Shown one piece after another: positions 62,315 to 64,000 of a stretch of 64,000 nucleotides of DNA. The notes beneath the pieces are model-generated. The model saw nothing but the letters and a program-made list of their open reading frames with translations, searched no databases and was not told where the DNA came from. The stretch's first letter is position 1. The number at the start of each line of letters is the position of its first letter. Position numbers and translations under genes: made by a program. Origin of the DNA: SZUA-38 sp965212525 (GTDB taxonomy: Bacteria; Pseudomonadota; Gammaproteobacteria; Xanthomonadales; SZUA-38); assembly GCA_965212525.1 (NCBI GenBank), contig CBDBVC010000013.1, positions 124,001-188,000 of the forward strand, in the 5' to 3' direction.

Positions 62315-63913
62315 ATGTACCACCAGTTTTTCGGCTTGCACGAACCGCCATTTTCGATCACTCCGAATCCGAGGTTCGTCTTTCTCAGCCACCGGCATGA
62401 GGATGCACTGGCTCATCTGAACTGGGGCATTACCCAGGGAGGCGGCGGTGGGTTCGTCCAGCTGACCGGCGAAGTCGGTACCGGCAAGACAACCCTGTGC
62501 CGTCTGTTGCTGGAACAGTTGCCAGAGGATTGTCGAGCCGCACTGATCCTGAACCCCAAACTGAACCCGCTTGAGTTGCTGCAGGCCATCTGCGACGAGC
62601 TCAAGATCCGCACACGCGGTGCCATGACCAGCCAGAAAAAGCTGGTCGACCGACTCAACAAGTATCTGCTCAATGCCCATGCCGAGGGCCTGACCGTGGT
62701 TGTCATCATCGATGAGGCCCAGAATCTTACCCCGGAATCTCTGGAGCAGGTTCGCCTGCTCACCAATCTGGAAACCGACACGCAGAAGCTGCTGCAGATC
62801 ATCCTGCTGGGCCAGCCCGAACTGCGCAACCTGCTCTCAAGGCCGGATCTGAGGCAACTTTCCCAGCGTATCACCGCCCGCTTTCATCTGGACGCACTGG
62901 ATGAAACTGAAACGGCCGATTACGTCGACCACCGTCTTGCTGTGGCCGGGTGCCAGCACAGCCCGTTTGACAGATCGGCGCTGAAACAGCTTTATCGTGT
63001 TTCCAGCGGAGTCCCCAGACTGATCAACATCATGGCAGAGCGTGCCTTGCTGATTGCCTATGCCGAGAGTTCGCACAGCATTACGCGTCGCACGGTGGCA
63101 CGGGCAGCCAGAGAAATCCAGGGCCCTGCACTCAACGAATCGCCGAGACAGACATCAGCTGACCGGGGTACCGCAAAAACCGTGCTTGTCACAACCACGG
63201 TCATTGTGCTGCTGTTTTCGCTGGCCGTACTGGCCTGGAATGGTGGCTATGTTCAACAATGGCTCAATTCGGATGACACAAGCATGGCCAATCTCGATTC
63301 AGCCAGCCCGTCGATTGATGCCACAGCAGAAGTAGTGAGCCCGGACCCATTCGGCAGCCAGGGCTTTGCCGACAGCCTGTCACTGTTACGAGAAGACCAG
63401 CGACTGCCCGAGTTTTCCGACATCTCGCCAGGTCAATGCAACCAGCGCCTGTTGCGACAGCTGTTCTGTCAGACAGGTCATGCCACCAGCGATGCCATGG
63501 CAGCACTGAACAGGCCGGTGATTGCCGAATGCCCGCGACTCGAACAGGGCTATGTTGTGGCCCGCTTTACCGAAACCGGCGTCGAACTGATTCGGCAGGA
63601 CGGTCGTGAAGAACTGACCCGAGCCGAGTTCGAGAAGCAGTGGTCCGGGCGTTATTGGGACTACTGGCAAGTACCTGCATACCTGCCTGACATTCTCGAG
63701 GAAACGGCACGTGGCCCGGCAGTGATCTGGGTCAAGCAGGCCGCCAAATCGGCAGAGCCCGCCTATGCCGGTGATGCCGAGGATCCCTATTTCGGACCCA
63801 GTCTGAAACAGTGGGCCATCAGTTTCCAGAACAGTCATGGCATCCGGCCCGACGGCGTGATTGGCCGTGATACACTTCAATACCTGAAACGGTACAGCAC
63901 AGCAGGTTACTGA
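62315..63913 (+). CDS. gspA: GspA/ExeA-type AAA ATPase with peptidoglycan-binding domain
   Basis: The start at 62315 (MYHQFFGLHEPPFSITPNPR) is the standard ExeA N-terminus and has CAGGA upstream; ATG 62291 adds 8 atypical residues. The 532-residue protein has an AAA domain with Walker A GEVGTGKTTL (about 50-60) and Walker B VVVIIDEAQNL. RLLTNLETDTQKLLQIILLGQ and SQRITARFHLDALDE follow. One membrane helix lies near 293-312. The C-terminal domain contains LKQWAISFQNSHGIRPDGVI, a peptidoglycan-binding PG_binding_1 motif. In Aeromonas, ExeA with ExeB inserts the type II secretion secretin through peptidoglycan. The gspB start follows. Confidence 0.9.
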   Translation: MYHQFFGLHEPPFSITPNPRFVFLSHRHEDALAHLNWGITQGGGGGFVQLTGEVGTGKTTLCRLLLEQLPEDCRAALILNPKLNPLELLQAICDELKIRTRGAMTSQKKLVDRLNKYLLNAHAEGLTVVVIIDEAQNLTPESLEQVRLLTNLETDTQKLLQIILLGQPELRNLLSRPDLRQLSQRITARFHLDALDETETADYVDHRLAVAGCQHSPFDRSALKQLYRVSSGVPRLINIMAERALLIAYAESSHSITRRTVARAAREIQGPALNESPRQTSADRGTAKTVLVTTTVIVLLFSLAVLAWNGGYVQQWLNSDDTSMANLDSASPSIDATAEVVSPDPFGSQGFADSLSLLREDQRLPEFSDISPGQCNQRLLRQLFCQTGHATSDAMAALNRPVIAECPRLEQGYVVARFTETGVELIRQDGREELTRAEFEKQWSGRYWDYWQVPAYLPDILEETARGPAVIWVKQAAKSAEPAYAGDAEDPYFGPSLKQWAISFQNSHGIRPDGVIGRDTLQYLKRYSTAGY

Positions 63914-63952
63914 CCCGTCATGCAAGCCACTGCAGCCACCCCGATACCCGAC

Positions 63953-64000
63953 GATGTCCTCCATTCTTGATGCACTGAAAAAATCCGATCAGGAACGACT
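63953..64000 (+). CDS. gspB: GspB, 5' end only
   Basis: ATG 63953 opens a frame reading MSSILDALKKSDQER that runs off the window. This is the conserved cytoplasmic start of GspB/ExeB proteins (MSxILDALKKSExER). The position directly after gspA supports the call. Only 16 codons are visible. Confidence 0.8.

Noticed and set aside
1..64000. tRNA, rRNA, CRISPR arrays, insertion sequences or prophage genes
   Set aside because: Reading the gaps gave no cloverleaf-like sequence, spaced repeats, transposase or terminal inverted repeats. XerC is the housekeeping recombinase in its usual operon, not a sign of a mobile element.

Overview
The window reads as chromosomal DNA of a free-living heterotrophic gammaproteobacterium with moderately high G+C. 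The order lptM-dapF-DUF484-xerC followed by hslV-hslU, the ubiE-ubiJ-ubiB operon, the algZ/algR pair, a lipase with its dedicated foldase, and a SAM riboswitch in front of metX-metB-hom all fit Gammaproteobacteria. The met operon, the gene order and the secreted proteins ending in DGFE point towards Xanthomonadales/Wenzhouxiangella-like relatives, but this placement is inference. No tRNA, rRNA, CRISPR array or insertion sequence was seen.

Region 1 (1-25.5 kb) is rich in exported proteins: a cut-off Calx-beta/cadherin-like surface protein, a Tag-type DNA glycosylase, a very large hybrid two-component regulator, an M23 peptidase, a metzincin protease with two tandem C-terminal repeats, a lipase and its chaperone, two paralogous secreted proteins of unknown function, a beta-helix protein, polytopic membrane proteins, a TPR/transglutaminase-like lipoprotein and a GloB-type metallohydrolase. 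Signals between the genes include a promoter-plus-terminator unit that may encode a small RNA, a PsrA-like palindrome at the lipase promoter, and tandem 11-bp repeats before a membrane-protein operon.

Region 2 (25.5-33 kb) is a divergent phenylacetate cluster, paaYZ on the minus strand and paaFGHJ on the plus strand. It covers ring opening and beta-oxidation of the ring-opened CoA thioesters to acetyl-CoA and succinyl-CoA. The ring epoxidase and the CoA ligase are not in the window. Region 3 (33-41 kb) holds small conserved proteins, an apparently AT-richer island with a possible integron-type half-site, endonuclease VIII, and a flavin amine oxidase whose normally C-terminal FAD-binding segment sits at the N-terminus, which looks like a circular permutation.

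Region 4 (41-64 kb) is mostly housekeeping: the SAM-riboswitch methionine operon, ubiquinone biosynthesis genes, an M20 peptidase, HslVU, a diguanylate cyclase, the xerC/dapF operon including the 44-residue lipoprotein gene lptM, an AlgZ/AlgR-type two-component system, PutA, and the start of a gspA-gspB operon for type II secretion. The secretion genes match the many exported enzymes in region 1.

Three genes (the hybrid regulator, the second DUF2157-like gene and dapF) are interrupted by four apparent frameshifts. All four are repaired by removing one base. Because dapF is normally essential, base-insertion errors in the assembly are the simplest explanation.
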